Shown: positions 1-8,427 of the stretch, in pieces
How the letters are laid out: each line of letters begins with the position of its first letter
Position numbering within the stretch: the stretch's first letter is position 1
DNA from: Pontibacter flavimaris
GTDB taxonomy: Bacteria; Bacteroidota; Bacteroidia; Cytophagales; Hymenobacteraceae
Length of the DNA: 64,000 nt
Assembly: GCF_001907195.1 (NCBI RefSeq)
Contig: NZ_LVWA01000012.1
Coordinates: 124,001 to 188,000, forward strand
Direction of reading: 5' to 3'
The notes under the pieces: model-generated
The model's input: only the letters and a program-made list of their open reading frames with translations
What the model was told of the DNA's origin: nothing
Database searches by the model: none
Translations under genes and position numbers: made by a program

Positions 1-73
1 CTACAGACAGCGCCGTATTGCTTACCAGCAGAAGGCCATCGTAGCCGTATTTTATCAACTTTATCAGATATGA
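1..73 (+). CDS. C-terminal end of an upstream gene (partial)
   Basis: Frame 2 is open from the window edge and stops with TGA at 71-73, giving a 23-residue basic, glutamine-rich tail. The stop overlaps the ATG of the next gene in an ATGA arrangement, which is the usual sign of translational coupling. Nothing can be said about function from so short a tail. Frame 1 is open too, so this is only a likely reading. Confidence 0.35.
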   Translation, partial: YRQRRIAYQQKAIVAVFYQLYQI

Positions 74-654
74 GCACCACAGACAAGTTAAGAGTTGCTG
101 TAATAATTGGCAGCACGCGGCCCGGCCGGAACGGCGAGGCGGTCGGAAAATGGGTATACGAGATCGCCTCCAAGCGCACCGACGCCTCCTACGAGTTAAT
201 AGACCTGCTGGAGGTAAACCTGCCCTTCCTGGATGAGCCCAACTCGCCGGCCATGCAAAAGTACACCAAGCAGCACACCAAGGACTGGTCCGCCCGGATC
301 AACCCCTTCGATGCCTTTGTGTTCGTTACGCCGGAGTATAACCACGGCGTGCCGGCCGCACTGAAAAACGCGCTGGACTTTCTGTATAAGGAGTGGAACA
401 ACAAGGCGGCTGGCTTTGTGGCCTACGGCAACGCCGGCGGTGCCCGTTCCGTGGAGCACCTGCGCGGCACCGTGGCCGAATTGCAGATGGCCGACGTGCG
501 GGAGCAGGTAGCCCTTTCGCTGTTTACCGATTTCGAGAACTACAGCGTCTTTAAGCCCGCCTCTTTCCAGGAAAAGAAGCTGAACGCCCTGCTGGACCGG
601 CTGGTAAGTTGGGGAACGGCCCTGAAGCAAGTGCGCGGACAGCAGAAAGGTTAA
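70..654 (+). CDS. NADPH-dependent FMN reductase family protein
   Basis: A 194-residue flavodoxin-like oxidoreductase of the FMN_red family, which reduces FMN, quinones, azo dyes or chromate with NAD(P)H in the cytosol. The phosphate-binding loop GSTRPGR lies at residues 14-20 after a hydrophobic beta strand. The second family signature, PEYNHGVP followed by KNALD, lies near residue 90 and contacts the flavin ring. Length is typical of the family. The ATG overlaps the stop of a preceding frame. It ends 2 bases before the convergent cyclase gene. Next to MhqO- and MhqD-like genes, a quinone or electrophile reductase role is a fair inference, but the substrate is not readable from sequence. Confidence 0.85.
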   Translation: MSTTDKLRVAVIIGSTRPGRNGEAVGKWVYEIASKRTDASYELIDLLEVNLPFLDEPNSPAMQKYTKQHTKDWSARINPFDAFVFVTPEYNHGVPAALKNALDFLYKEWNNKAAGFVAYGNAGGARSVEHLRGTVAELQMADVREQVALSLFTDFENYSVFKPASFQEKKLNALLDRLVSWGTALKQVRGQQKG

Positions 655-655
655 A

Positions 656-1612
656 TCAGGTGACGCTGGGCGGCGGCGCTGCCTTGCTGAACGCGTAAGG
701 CTTGCCGATCAGCTTTACTTCATAGGGATTGCTCACCCCCTTGAGGGTCAGGTGGGCGCAACCGGCCGAGTAGGGCGGGTTCTTCAGCAACCGGAAGGCG
801 CGGTCCGAAATCACGAAGCTGTTGTTGAGTTCCTTGGTGGCCGCCTGCAGCCGGGCGGCCACATTCACGGGGTAGCCCATCACGGTCAGGTTATCGCTCA
901 ACCCGATGCCCACGTTACCCACGATCACCTTCCCCACATGCACCCCGATGCCTAACTCGAACGTGTGGTTGAAGTATGGCCGCATGTATGTGTTGTTGAA
1001 TATCTTAATGTCTTCCAGTATTTTCAGCCCGGCCAGCACAGCCGCCTCGGCCGCCTTCCTGATCCCGCTTTTCAACCCGAAGACCGCATACAGCCCGTCG
1101 CCGGCCGTATCAATAATCTCACCTCCGTACTGACTGATGGCGTTGCGGAAAAGTGCAAATACCCGGCGCATGATGTGGATGACGTCGAAGGGCAGGTGCG
1201 CCTCTATAAAAGGGGTAAAGTTGCGGATATCGATGAAGAAGAGCGCCAGTTTGCGCCGCTCCCCCATTACCCGGGTCATATTCTCCTCCCCGCCGTTTAG
1301 GAAGATATAGCGATCGGCCTCATCCCGGATCAGGCGCTGTACCTCCACGCCATCCCCGGTTATGTAAGACTGACACGCCAGCCGCACGTTGTCCGGGAAC
1401 TTCTTCACATTCCTGATGGCCCGTTCAGAAGTGGTGGGCGGGGTGAGCTGTTCCTGTCCCTCCAGCACCAGGATGCGGCAGGTGGTGCACTGTCCCTTTC
1501 CGCCACAGGCATGGTAATGGGGAATGCCGGCCGCCAGCGATGCCTGCAGCACCGTCTGGCCCGCTTCTACGGGAATCACTTTCTCACCTTTAAACTTTAC
1601 CTGGAAGGGCAT
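656..1612 (-). CDS. Ferredoxin-class III nucleotide cyclase fusion
   Basis: A 318-residue two-domain protein. Residues 1-95 form a 2Fe-2S ferredoxin domain with cysteines C36, C42, C45 and C80 (CX5CX2C-X34-C). Residues 118-300 form a class III adenylate/guanylate cyclase domain with both metal aspartates (D128 in FIDIRNF, D172 in GDG) and transition-state residues N250 and R254. The position that is usually the purine-selecting lysine (before the GDG loop) reads as D168, and its partner is T243, so whether ATP or GTP is used cannot be decided. No membrane segment is seen. The iron-sulfur domain probably senses redox state or oxygen and sets second-messenger output. It is the last gene of a stress-gene run on this strand, 45 bases after the GNAT gene. 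Confidence 0.88.
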   Translation of the reverse strand: MPFQVKFKGEKVIPVEAGQTVLQASLAAGIPHYHACGGKGQCTTCRILVLEGQEQLTPPTTSERAIRNVKKFPDNVRLACQSYITGDGVEVQRLIRDEADRYIFLNGGEENMTRVMGERRKLALFFIDIRNFTPFIEAHLPFDVIHIMRRVFALFRNAISQYGGEIIDTAGDGLYAVFGLKSGIRKAAEAAVLAGLKILEDIKIFNNTYMRPYFNHTFELGIGVHVGKVIVGNVGIGLSDNLTVMGYPVNVAARLQAATKELNNSFVISDRAFRLLKNPPYSAGCAHLTLKGVSNPYEVKLIGKPYAFSKAAPPPSVT

Positions 1613-1657
1613 GTTGCTTGAAGTATCACTTTTACAAAGTCAGGATTATAGTTGGAT

Positions 1658-1954
1658 TTATACGCTTTCCCCGGCATTGTCTTTCACCAGGTACTGGTAT
1701 TCCGGATGCTTTTTCAGGTATGCCCTCATGTAGGGGCACAGCGGCACCAGCTGCAGGCTGTTGGCGGCTATGTGCTCCAGGGTGTACTTTGTCATGGTGC
1801 CGGCAATCCCACGGCCCTCCAGTTCCTTCGGCACCTCGGTGTGCAGCACCGTCATCACGCCGGGCCGCAGCTTATACTCTATTACTGATGTGTGCCCTTC
1901 TATTGTTGTCTCGAACCGGTGCTGCGCCGGGTTGTCCTTCACTTCGATCTCCAT
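1658..1954 (-). CDS. YjdJ-type GNAT N-acetyltransferase
   Basis: A 98-residue small GNAT of the COG2388/YjdJ type, about the normal length of this minimal family. It shows the strand ending in TVLHTEVP, the acetyl-CoA pyrophosphate loop ELEGRGIAGTM (residues about 43-53), and the family ending CPYMRAYLKKHPEY. The biological substrate is unknown for the family. The start codon lies 4 bases after the stop of the esterase gene, so the two are surely cotranscribed. Its place in the esterase-cupin-dioxygenase run suggests a part in metabolite detoxification, which is inference only. Confidence 0.8.
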   Translation of the reverse strand: MEIEVKDNPAQHRFETTIEGHTSVIEYKLRPGVMTVLHTEVPKELEGRGIAGTMTKYTLEHIAANSLQLVPLCPYMRAYLKKHPEYQYLVKDNAGESV

Positions 1955-1958
1955 AGCC

Positions 1959-2615
1959 TTAGTCTTTATTAGGTGCTTTCAGTATCTGGCTGGCAAGCTC
2001 CAGCTCCTCCCGGCCGATGGTGTGCGGGCGGCCCGGGTATACTTTCTTGGTGACGGAGGCTCCGAGTTTCTCCATCACTCCCACCGTCTCCTCCACCCTG
2101 CTCACCGGCACGTGCGGGTCGGGGTTGCCGGTGGTGATGAGGACGGGCGTTCCTGCAAAGTCTCCTTTATACTTGCTGGTGTCCAGTTGCTGCCCGATAA
2201 GGCCGCCGGTAAAGAGGAGCAGGCCGCCATACTTGCGGGCGTTCCGTGAAGTATACTCTGAGGTGAGACAGGCCCCTTGCGAGAAGCCCGCAAAGTATAA
2301 ATCCTCACTTTTTACACCCTGGTCCAGTATACTTTTCACCAGCTCGTCCAGCCGCTCCAGGGCGGAGTCGAGGGCGGGTTGGTTCTGCTCCTCGGGCGCC
2401 ATAAAGCTGTAGGGATACCAGCTGTGGTTGGTGGCCTGCGGGGCATAGAGTGTAAAGTCCTGCACCGGCAGCTGCTGGGCCAGCCCAAGTATACTTTCGG
2501 CGGTGGCTCCGCGGCCATGCACCAGAATCAGCGCTTTGCCGGTCTCTGAAAGGGGCTTGCCCTCCGTGATCACTTCGTTGCTATGGGTATACATACTATT
2601 TTTCAGTTTTATCAA
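1959..2615 (-). CDS. Phospholipase/carboxylesterase-type alpha/beta hydrolase (MhqD-like)
   Basis: A 218-residue cytosolic serine hydrolase of the phospholipase/carboxylesterase family. The oxyanion-hole loop LVHGRGA is near residue 32, the nucleophile elbow GFSQG (Ser) near residue 110, the acid Asp in the NPDPHVP loop near residue 165 and the catalytic His in GRPHTI near residue 195. In Bacillus subtilis the relative MhqD is induced with the ring-cleaving dioxygenase MhqO by hydroquinones. The same pairing occurs here, with only a cupin gene between them. It is followed after 4 bases by the GNAT gene. The true substrate is unproven. Confidence 0.83.
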   Translation of the reverse strand: MIKLKNSMYTHSNEVITEGKPLSETGKALILVHGRGATAESILGLAQQLPVQDFTLYAPQATNHSWYPYSFMAPEEQNQPALDSALERLDELVKSILDQGVKSEDLYFAGFSQGACLTSEYTSRNARKYGGLLLFTGGLIGQQLDTSKYKGDFAGTPVLITTGNPDPHVPVSRVEETVGVMEKLGASVTKKVYPGRPHTIGREELELASQILKAPNKD

Positions 2616-2631
2616 GTATAACGCGTTGTCG

Positions 2632-3000
2632 TTAGCGCTTCTCCTTCAACGTGACGAAAACAGAGCTGCGGACTTCAGGCTGCAGGTTGCGCGTTTTGTG
2701 CCCCTTGCCGGTGGTGTCCTCCAGGAGCAGCACCTGCCCGGTCTCGAAGCGCCGCTTCTCACCCAGCGAGGTTTCGATCTCTATTCCCCCATCCAGCAAA
2801 AAGAGGTACTGCCGTTCGGGAGCATTATGGAAATCATAGTCGTAGGTAGACACTACCTTCCGGAAAATGATGCTTTCCACCGCCTCCGGCTCCGACAGAA
2901 AACCGATCTCCCCTTCCGGGTCCAGGTGCCTTGAAATGTCCTCGAAGCGGCTGTCGCCATTCTCATCGGCGTACAAGCGGGTAACGGCAAATGCTTCCAT
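2632..3000 (-). CDS. Small cupin-domain protein
   Basis: A 122-residue single-domain cupin. The core is visible as PERQYLFLLDGGIEIE followed by the second cupin motif around FETGQVLLLED and GHKTRN, leaving a metal site with few histidines (His in DFHNAPE and GHKT). It has no signal peptide or helix-turn-helix. It sits 16 bases upstream of the esterase and 53 bases downstream of the dioxygenase, so the three are probably one transcript. A role as a small-molecule-binding or isomerising partner of the dioxygenase pathway is inference, since no specific enzyme can be recognised. Confidence 0.72.
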   Translation of the reverse strand: MEAFAVTRLYADENGDSRFEDISRHLDPEGEIGFLSEPEAVESIIFRKVVSTYDYDFHNAPERQYLFLLDGGIEIETSLGEKRRFETGQVLLLEDTTGKGHKTRNLQPEVRSSVFVTLKEKR

Positions 3001-3053
3001 ACGTTGGGTTTAATGTTAAACTTATATTTTCGGATACAGGCTCCTGCCCGGGC

Positions 3054-3989
3054 TTAATCAAGCTTGGGCAAAACGGCCTCTAACTCGGCTCTGCGCGGCT
3101 CGTACTGCGGCGGCAGCAGCAGGTGCTCTCCCAGTTCATCCCACGGCTCGTCAATACCGAAGCCCGGGTTGTCGGTGGCAATCTCGAACAGCACGCCGCC
3201 CGGCTCCCTAAAGTATAAGGAGTAGAAGTAGTTGCGGTCTATCTTGTTGGTGATGTTGTAGCCCAGGCCCGCAATCTTGTCGTGGAAGTGCATCAACACC
3301 TCCTCGTTCTTCACCCGGAAGGCGATGTGGTGGTTGGTGCCTGCGCCGCCAATGCCACGCGCCTCGTTGGGCAGCTCCACCAGGTCGATGATGTTGGCTG
3401 TGTCCACGGCGTCGGTGGCGTAGCGGTAGCGGTTGCCGCTTTGCTCCCGGAAAGTATACCCCAGGATATCGGTGAGCACCTGGGCAGTCTTCTCCTTGTT
3501 TTGCAGCGTCAGCGTCACCCCATAAAAGCCTCGGGTCGCCACCTCAGCCTTTACTTCGTCTGTTTCCCAGGGTGTACGGCCATCCTCGTTTTTAGGGATC
3601 ACGAGCTCCAGCTTCAGCCCATCCGGGTCCAGGAAGGTAAGGTAACGCTCCCCAAACTTCTCCGAGGGCTTGTTGTAGATGACGTTATACTTCTCGAAGC
3701 GGTCTATCCAGAAATCGAAGCTGCCTTCCGGCACCGCGTAGGCAATGTTGGTGGCCATACCTGTTCCGGCGCTTCCTCTCCGCGCCCCTTCATGAGGGAA
3801 GAAGGTAAGGATCGTGCCGGCGCTTCCTTTCTCATCACCGAAGTAAAAATGGTATGTGCCGGGGTCGTCGAAGTTCACTGTTTTCTTGAGAAGCCGCAGC
3901 CCCAGTACTTTGGTATAAAAATCAAGGTTCTTCTTGGCCATACCGGCAATTGCCGTAATGTGGTGCAGGCCTACTATTCTATTTTCCAT
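3054..3989 (-). CDS. Ring-cleaving dioxygenase, VOC family (MhqO-like)
   Basis: A 311-residue protein made of two vicinal-oxygen-chelate modules, the length usual for MhqO/MhqA-type ring-cleaving dioxygenases that open hydroquinones. Likely iron ligands are the His of LHHITAI (residues 9-10), the His pair of TNHHIAF near 218 and the Glu of GVLFEIATD near 272. FYTKVLGLRL and FGDEKGSAGTILTFF are family signatures. The start ATG at 3989 fits the conserved opening MENRIVGLHHIT. It leads a probable operon running cupin, esterase, GNAT, cyclase. Electrophile/quinone detoxification is the best supported role, with substrate not provable here. Confidence 0.87.
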   Translation of the reverse strand: MENRIVGLHHITAIAGMAKKNLDFYTKVLGLRLLKKTVNFDDPGTYHFYFGDEKGSAGTILTFFPHEGARRGSAGTGMATNIAYAVPEGSFDFWIDRFEKYNVIYNKPSEKFGERYLTFLDPDGLKLELVIPKNEDGRTPWETDEVKAEVATRGFYGVTLTLQNKEKTAQVLTDILGYTFREQSGNRYRYATDAVDTANIIDLVELPNEARGIGGAGTNHHIAFRVKNEEVLMHFHDKIAGLGYNITNKIDRNYFYSLYFREPGGVLFEIATDNPGFGIDEPWDELGEHLLLPPQYEPRRAELEAVLPKLD

Positions 3990-4070
3990 GCGATAACTTA
4001 TTTAGCTGAAGGATGTCCCCGGTATGAAGGTATACGGAGGTTTTAGAGATTGATTAACTGCCAGTGGGAA

Positions 4071-4610
4071 TTAGGCGGACTGCTTCACCAGTTGAACCTC
4101 TGCGTGCAGCTTTATCTCATCGCTCACCACCACGCTTCCTGCCTCTGTCACGGCATTCCAGGTCAGGCCGAACTCCTTGCGACTAATCTTGCCATTCACC
4201 GTGAAACCGGCCTTTGTCTGCCCGTAAGGATCCACGACCGTGCCGCCATACGCTACATCCAGCGTCACGGGCTTGCTTATTCCCCGGATGGTCAAATCGC
4301 CCAGGAGTTTATACTTCTCATCGGATACCTGCTCATACCCGGAGGCCCCGAAGCGCACCTGGCGATGCTGCTCAGCATCGAAAAAATCCGCCGACTTCAG
4401 GTGTGTATCGCGCTGCTCGTTGTTGGTGCTGATGGAATTCACGTCGGCGGTGAACACCAGGCTCTCCACGCTGCTAAACGCATCATCAGGCGTAACCGCC
4501 TCCACATTAAAACTCCCGAAGTAACCGGTTACGGTGGTAATCATCAGGTGCTTTACTTTAAACTGTACTTCGCTGTGCGTCGGGTCTGCTATCCATCTAA
4601 TGTTAGCCAT
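4071..4610 (-). CDS. YceI family protein, cytosolic form
   Basis: A 179-residue YceI-like lipocalin-fold protein. It opens directly with WIADPTHSEVQFKVKHLMI and lacks a signal peptide, so it should stay in the cytoplasm, unlike the other two YceI proteins of the window (18732 and 62317). Family marks are RDTHLKSADFFD near residue 67, the strand LLGDLTIRGISKPVTLD, and the C-terminal KEFGLTW. YceI proteins bind isoprenoid-like lipids in a long pocket, and the precise ligand here is unknown. It is separated by 81 bases from the dioxygenase gene downstream and may be read with it. Confidence 0.85.
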   Translation of the reverse strand: MANIRWIADPTHSEVQFKVKHLMITTVTGYFGSFNVEAVTPDDAFSSVESLVFTADVNSISTNNEQRDTHLKSADFFDAEQHRQVRFGASGYEQVSDEKYKLLGDLTIRGISKPVTLDVAYGGTVVDPYGQTKAGFTVNGKISRKEFGLTWNAVTEAGSVVVSDEIKLHAEVQLVKQSA

Positions 4611-4878
4611 TTCTTTATACTTTTAAGTAGTGATTGAATGCTTTGATAAAATTTATTGTATGTACATTTAATGTATATACATACAAATGTAATCAATTGT
4701 TTCTATTCCTCTGCTATTTTTATAAAAAACGGCACAGACCGCTGTATTTAAGGCTTTGCGTTTGGGGAGAATTGGGGGTGATGAATGGGATAGCGCAAGT
4801 GGCAGGAGAAGTTGGAAGCTTATTTAATGGCGTTCATCAAAGTATGGGGCGGAGAAGTATAGCCGGCGGAAAGTATAA

Positions 4879-4944
4879 AACCCAGGTTGCACTTACCCCT
4901 ACTCTTCCATGGAGTGGTGGCTGGAGTGAAGTGAAACCTGGGTT
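4879..4944. repeat. Imperfect palindromic intergenic element
   Basis: The ends AACCCAGGTT (4879-4888) and AACCTGGGTT (4935-4944) are inverted repeats, and pairing continues inward as GCACTTAC against GTGAAGTG. The whole 66 bases can fold as one long hairpin. It resembles in style, but not in exact sequence, the palindromes at 40603 and 47591. Confidence 0.55.
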
Positions 4945-5081
4945 AAAAAGTTTTGCGGCGGTCGCGGGAAAGCGCGCCGGCTCTGTTTATACTTGTATAA
5001 GCCGCGGCTTATACTTTTGTGTGGCATGTGCGTGCTGCTGGTGGGCCGCCCCTAGGATTGCGCTAAACCTGCCAGGCGCGC

Positions 5082-5100
5082 GCCTGATTCGCAATCAGGC
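5082..5100 (-). terminator. Hairpin after the DUF983 gene
   Basis: GCCTGATT (5082-5089) pairs perfectly with AATCAGGC (5093-5100) around a 3-base loop, and flanking GCGCGC tracts can lengthen the stem. It lies 18 bases past the stop of the minus-strand DUF983 gene. No clear T-run follows, so it may be a stabilising hairpin and not a true intrinsic terminator. Confidence 0.4.
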
Positions 5101-5118
5101 AGCGCGCAGGGAACATGG

Positions 5119-5523
5119 TTACCGGGATTCAACTTTCCGCGCGATTTCGCTGCACGGACCTTCGTACCTGACAAAGATGCTGATCCAGAGAATCCTTGAT
5201 AACCTGAAGATGATTGGCAGCAGCCCGACCACCACCACACCCACCACCGTAAGCATCATGGCCATGGTCACCTCTCCTAAAATCTGGTAAAGTACAAACA
5301 GTGATACCAGGAAGATTCCCACGTTAAAACCGAAGCTCACATACATCGCGCCATAGTAATACCCCGGCTCAGGTTCCAGATCCAGTCCGCAGCACGGGCA
5401 GTTCTTGTGCATGTCCGCAAACTTCGTCGTGTAAAGGGTACCTTCCGGAAACATGTTCCCCTCACGGCATCGGGGGCACTTCACTGTCGCTATACTGTAT
5501 AAAAGGGAATGTCGCTGGCTCAT
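5119..5523 (-). CDS. DUF983 family membrane protein
   Basis: A 134-residue protein with an N-terminal zinc-ribbon-like part, CPRC near residue 17 and CPCC near residue 43, then two hydrophobic helices at about 58-82 and 85-108. This layout and the GYYYGAMYVSFG segment are those of DUF983 proteins, which are common in Bacteroidota and alphaproteobacteria and have no established function. In some genomes they sit near heme-copper oxidase genes, but no such genes are seen here. It stands alone, divergent from the AraC regulator gene. Confidence 0.85.
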   Translation of the reverse strand: MSQRHSLLYSIATVKCPRCREGNMFPEGTLYTTKFADMHKNCPCCGLDLEPEPGYYYGAMYVSFGFNVGIFLVSLFVLYQILGEVTMAMMLTVVGVVVVGLLPIIFRLSRILWISIFVRYEGPCSEIARKVESR

Positions 5524-5548
5524 CTGCTTTGTTTATCTGCTAACAAAG

Positions 5549-5556
5549 CAAAGATA
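5549..5556 (-). promoter_or_regulatory. Promoter -7 element for the DUF983 gene
   Basis: The minus strand reads TATCTTTG here, a full match to the Bacteroidota -7 consensus TAnnTTTG, 26 bases before the DUF983 start. No TTG sits at the ideal -33 distance, so the call rests on one element and its position. Confidence 0.5.
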
Positions 5557-5690
5557 CGACATCACCAGGACAGTATCTCGGCACAAACTCGCCGAATTAC
5601 TGTACTTTTACACCTCACGTTATGGCAAAGCAGCAACAGGCAGGCCCGCGCGGTAATCCTTTACAAAGCCGGGCTGCGTAAACACCACCT

Positions 5691-6569
5691 ATGCAGAAGG
5701 AACACTTGCCCATTTACCAGATACAGGATTTTAATGCCCTGACGCAAGGAGACCGGTACTTCTACTTCAGCTCCTTTGCCAGTCACCTGCAGGAGCATCT
5801 TTTTATCCGCGAGCCGCACAGGCATAATTTCTACATCATCCTTTTCGTGACGCAGGGCAGCGGTACGCACACCATCGATTTTAAGGCATATGAGGTAAAG
5901 CCGGGAACCGTGTTCTTCATGACGCCCGGGCAGGTGCACAGCTGGCAACTCTCCCAGGAGGCTGACGGCTTTATTATCTTCTTCACGCAGGCATTTTACA
6001 CCAAAGAGTACCCTGACAGGCTGCTTTTCGAGTTCCCATTCTTCAATGCCCTGCTCTACAACCCGGTTCTCAGCGTCACGGAAGCGCAGGAAGCCGCGCT
6101 GGTGCCGACCCTGCTCAAACTCCGGGAGGAACATCAGCAGGCCAGGCCAATGCGAGAGGTCATGCTGAGCAGGTACCTGGATATCCTTTTGATCCAACTT
6201 ACGCGGCTTTTCCAGCCGAGTGACGCTCAAACAGGGTTTAAGCTTAAAGAGCGGACACTCCTGCAAAGCCTGGAGAAACTCATCGAAGGGCATTACAAGG
6301 AGCACCAGCCGGTGGCTTTTTATGCCGAGCGCCTGCATGTGACGCCAAAGTACCTGAATGAAACCTGTAAGAACGCGCTGGGCAGAACCACAAAGGAACT
6401 GATTCAGCACCGGACCCTGCTGGAGGCCAAAAGGTTGTTGGTGCACGCCGAGCTGACAAGCACTCAGATTGCCGCAGCGCTTGGCTACTTCGATAGCACC
6501 TATTTTTTCCGCTTTTTCAAGAAACATACAGGCCTCACCCCGGAGCAGTTCAGGGCAAAGAACAAGTAA
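5691..6569 (+). CDS. AraC family transcriptional regulator
   Basis: A 292-residue regulator. Residues about 20-110 form a cupin-like ligand domain (PHRHNFYIILFVTQGSGTHT, then PGTVFFMTPGQVHSW). The last 100 residues carry two helix-turn-helix motifs, the first around VAFYAERLHVTPKYLNE and the second around STQIAAALGYFDSTYFFRFFKKHTGLTPEQFR, which is the AraC signature. Length is standard. It is divergent from DUF983 and upstream of the MscS gene on the same strand, so either could be a target, but no operator was found and the ligand is unknown. Confidence 0.9.
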   Translation: MQKEHLPIYQIQDFNALTQGDRYFYFSSFASHLQEHLFIREPHRHNFYIILFVTQGSGTHTIDFKAYEVKPGTVFFMTPGQVHSWQLSQEADGFIIFFTQAFYTKEYPDRLLFEFPFFNALLYNPVLSVTEAQEAALVPTLLKLREEHQQARPMREVMLSRYLDILLIQLTRLFQPSDAQTGFKLKERTLLQSLEKLIEGHYKEHQPVAFYAERLHVTPKYLNETCKNALGRTTKELIQHRTLLEAKRLLVHAELTSTQIAAALGYFDSTYFFRFFKKHTGLTPEQFRAKNK

Positions 6570-6741
6570 ATCCCTTAAGCATCAGGCCTGCCGCTTTCGT
6601 AGCCCTCATGCCCTTTCTGAGCAACTCTGGTTGCCCGGCACCGTTACAATCCGAGAAAACAGCCGGGCGTCACCCTAAAAAGTACATCATCAAGGTGCTC
6701 CCGTTGAATTGAGTCACAGACGCAAGCCTGCTTTCCCAGAT

Positions 6742-8427
6742 ATGCCTCATCACACAACCATACCATACTTAAGTGTCCGGAAACTTCCCCTCCTGCTTTT
6801 GCTCCTGGGGTTCCTGTTGCATGCCTTCGCCTTTCCCACGCCCTCCAGCGCGCAGGAAACGCCCGGCGACACAACCGAAAGCCTTCAGGAAGCAACGGAA
6901 GCAACCTGGCCCGAAGATTCGCTGGGCCGGCGCACGCCCAAGGGAACAGTGGATGGATTTATTGAAGCGGTGGCAGACGAGAATTACCCCAGGGCGGCTC
7001 TCTACTTAAACCTCGACAGCACCCTGCAGGAAAGCCAGAAAGGGCCCGAGCTGGCGCAGGCGCTGCAACGCATGCTGGACCAGCGGGGCAGGATCATGCC
7101 CTTGTCCTGGCTGAGCGACGACCCCAATGGCTACCTGGAAGATGACACGGGCCCCAACCTGGACCGCGTGGGTACCGCTACAGTTGAGGGGGAATCCTTC
7201 GACGTGTTCGTTGAGAAAACAGCCGGTCCCGACGGCGGCCCCATCTGGCTCTTCTCCTCTCAAACAGTCAAGCGAACCCCTCTCCTGGAGGAAGAGGCGG
7301 CGCCCCCCATCACGGATAAAGTGCTACCTTCCGTTTTGGAGGAAAACAAATGGGGCGGCGTGCCAATCGGGCACTGGCTGGCCATGCTGGCCAGTGCGGT
7401 GCTTGCCTACCTGATTGCCTGGTGCATCACCGCTGTCGTCACGTACCTTATCCGCCTGGGATGGCGAAAAGCCAGGGAAGAACCCACCCTCGGCATCGTA
7501 AAGGCATTTGCCTTACCTATTCGCCTGTATTTAGCAGTATGGATTCTGGTGATCCTGAGCCAGGAGGCCGGTATCTCCATCATTGTGCGGCAGCGCTTCA
7601 GCGAACTGACCGTTATTATCGGGCTGGTGGCCGTGCTGCTCCTGATCTGGCGGCTGATAGATGCTGTCACCAATTTCAGTGAAAGGAGGCTGATCCGGCG
7701 CGGCAACATGGCCGGTATCTCCATTGCCCTGTTCCTTCGCCGCGGCGCCAAGATCGCTCTGATCGTGCTGGGTACCATCGCCATACTGGGCACGTTGGGG
7801 TTCGATGTGACCACCGGACTCGCCGCGCTGGGCATTGGCGGTATTGCGCTGGCGCTGGGGGCGCAGAAAACAGTGGAGAACTTCGTGGGCAGCGTCACGC
7901 TCATCGCTGACCAGCCCATACGCGTGGGGGATTTCTGCAAGGTGGGCGAGACAGTAGGCACCGTGGAGCAGATAGGCATGCGTTCCACCCGCATCCGCAC
8001 TTCGGAGCGCACCATCGTGACCATACCCAACGGGGACTTCTCCTCCCAGCGGATCGAGAACTACGCCCACCGTGACCGCTTCCTGTTCAACCCCGTTCTG
8101 CGGCTCAAGTATGACACCACCCCCGACCAGATCCGTTCCCTCCTCGTCACCCTCTGCTCCATCCTGGTGTCTCAGCCCAAGGTTGCGGAGGACCCGCGCG
8201 TCAGGTTTATAGAAATAGGAAATGACTCCCTGAACCTGGAGGTGTTCACCTATATCCTTGCAGATGATTTTAATGAGTTCCTGCAGCTGAAGGAAGAATT
8301 GATCTTACAGATGATGGAAGCGGTACACAAAGGCGGAAAAGGCTTTGCCCTGCCGTCGCAGGTGCTCTACCTGGCCGGAGATAAGGGCGGCGATGGGGAT
8401 AAGTCGCCTCCGGCGGAGGGGGCGTGA
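6742..8427 (+). CDS. MscS-family mechanosensitive ion channel
   Basis: About 561 residues. The ATG at 6742 is preferred over an upstream in-frame TTG at 6709 because it puts a signal peptide (LPLLLLLLGFLLHAFAF, ending near SAQ) at the N-terminus. A periplasmic region of about 170 residues follows, then membrane helices and the MscS core. The pore helix is the glycine/alanine-rich GLAALGIGGIALALGAQ, followed by FVGSVTLIADQPIRVGDF and the beta domain with RTSERTIVTIPNGDF. Such channels open on membrane tension and release solutes in hypo-osmotic shock. The C-terminus is short and charged. Confidence 0.9.
   Translation: MPHHTTIPYLSVRKLPLLLLLLGFLLHAFAFPTPSSAQETPGDTTESLQEATEATWPEDSLGRRTPKGTVDGFIEAVADENYPRAALYLNLDSTLQESQKGPELAQALQRMLDQRGRIMPLSWLSDDPNGYLEDDTGPNLDRVGTATVEGESFDVFVEKTAGPDGGPIWLFSSQTVKRTPLLEEEAAPPITDKVLPSVLEENKWGGVPIGHWLAMLASAVLAYLIAWCITAVVTYLIRLGWRKAREEPTLGIVKAFALPIRLYLAVWILVILSQEAGISIIVRQRFSELTVIIGLVAVLLLIWRLIDAVTNFSERRLIRRGNMAGISIALFLRRGAKIALIVLGTIAILGTLGFDVTTGLAALGIGGIALALGAQKTVENFVGSVTLIADQPIRVGDFCKVGETVGTVEQIGMRSTRIRTSERTIVTIPNGDFSSQRIENYAHRDRFLFNPVLRLKYDTTPDQIRSLLVTLCSILVSQPKVAEDPRVRFIEIGNDSLNLEVFTYILADDFNEFLQLKEELILQMMEAVHKGGKGFALPSQVLYLAGDKGGDGDKSPPAEGA

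Larger units (their letters stand above)
4611..5118. other. Non-coding gap of about 500 bases
   Basis: No convincing gene on either strand. The gap holds several AAGTATA/TATACTT heptamers, an imperfect palindrome (4879-4944) and a GC-rich hairpin at the far end. The leftmost 80 bases are AT-rich and may carry the promoter of the YceI gene. Confidence 0.6.

Noticed and set aside
196..630. Long minus-strand frame opposite the FMN reductase gene
   Set aside because: Mirror of a well-supported gene; His/Gly/Gln-rich composition typical of an antisense frame in GC-rich coding DNA.
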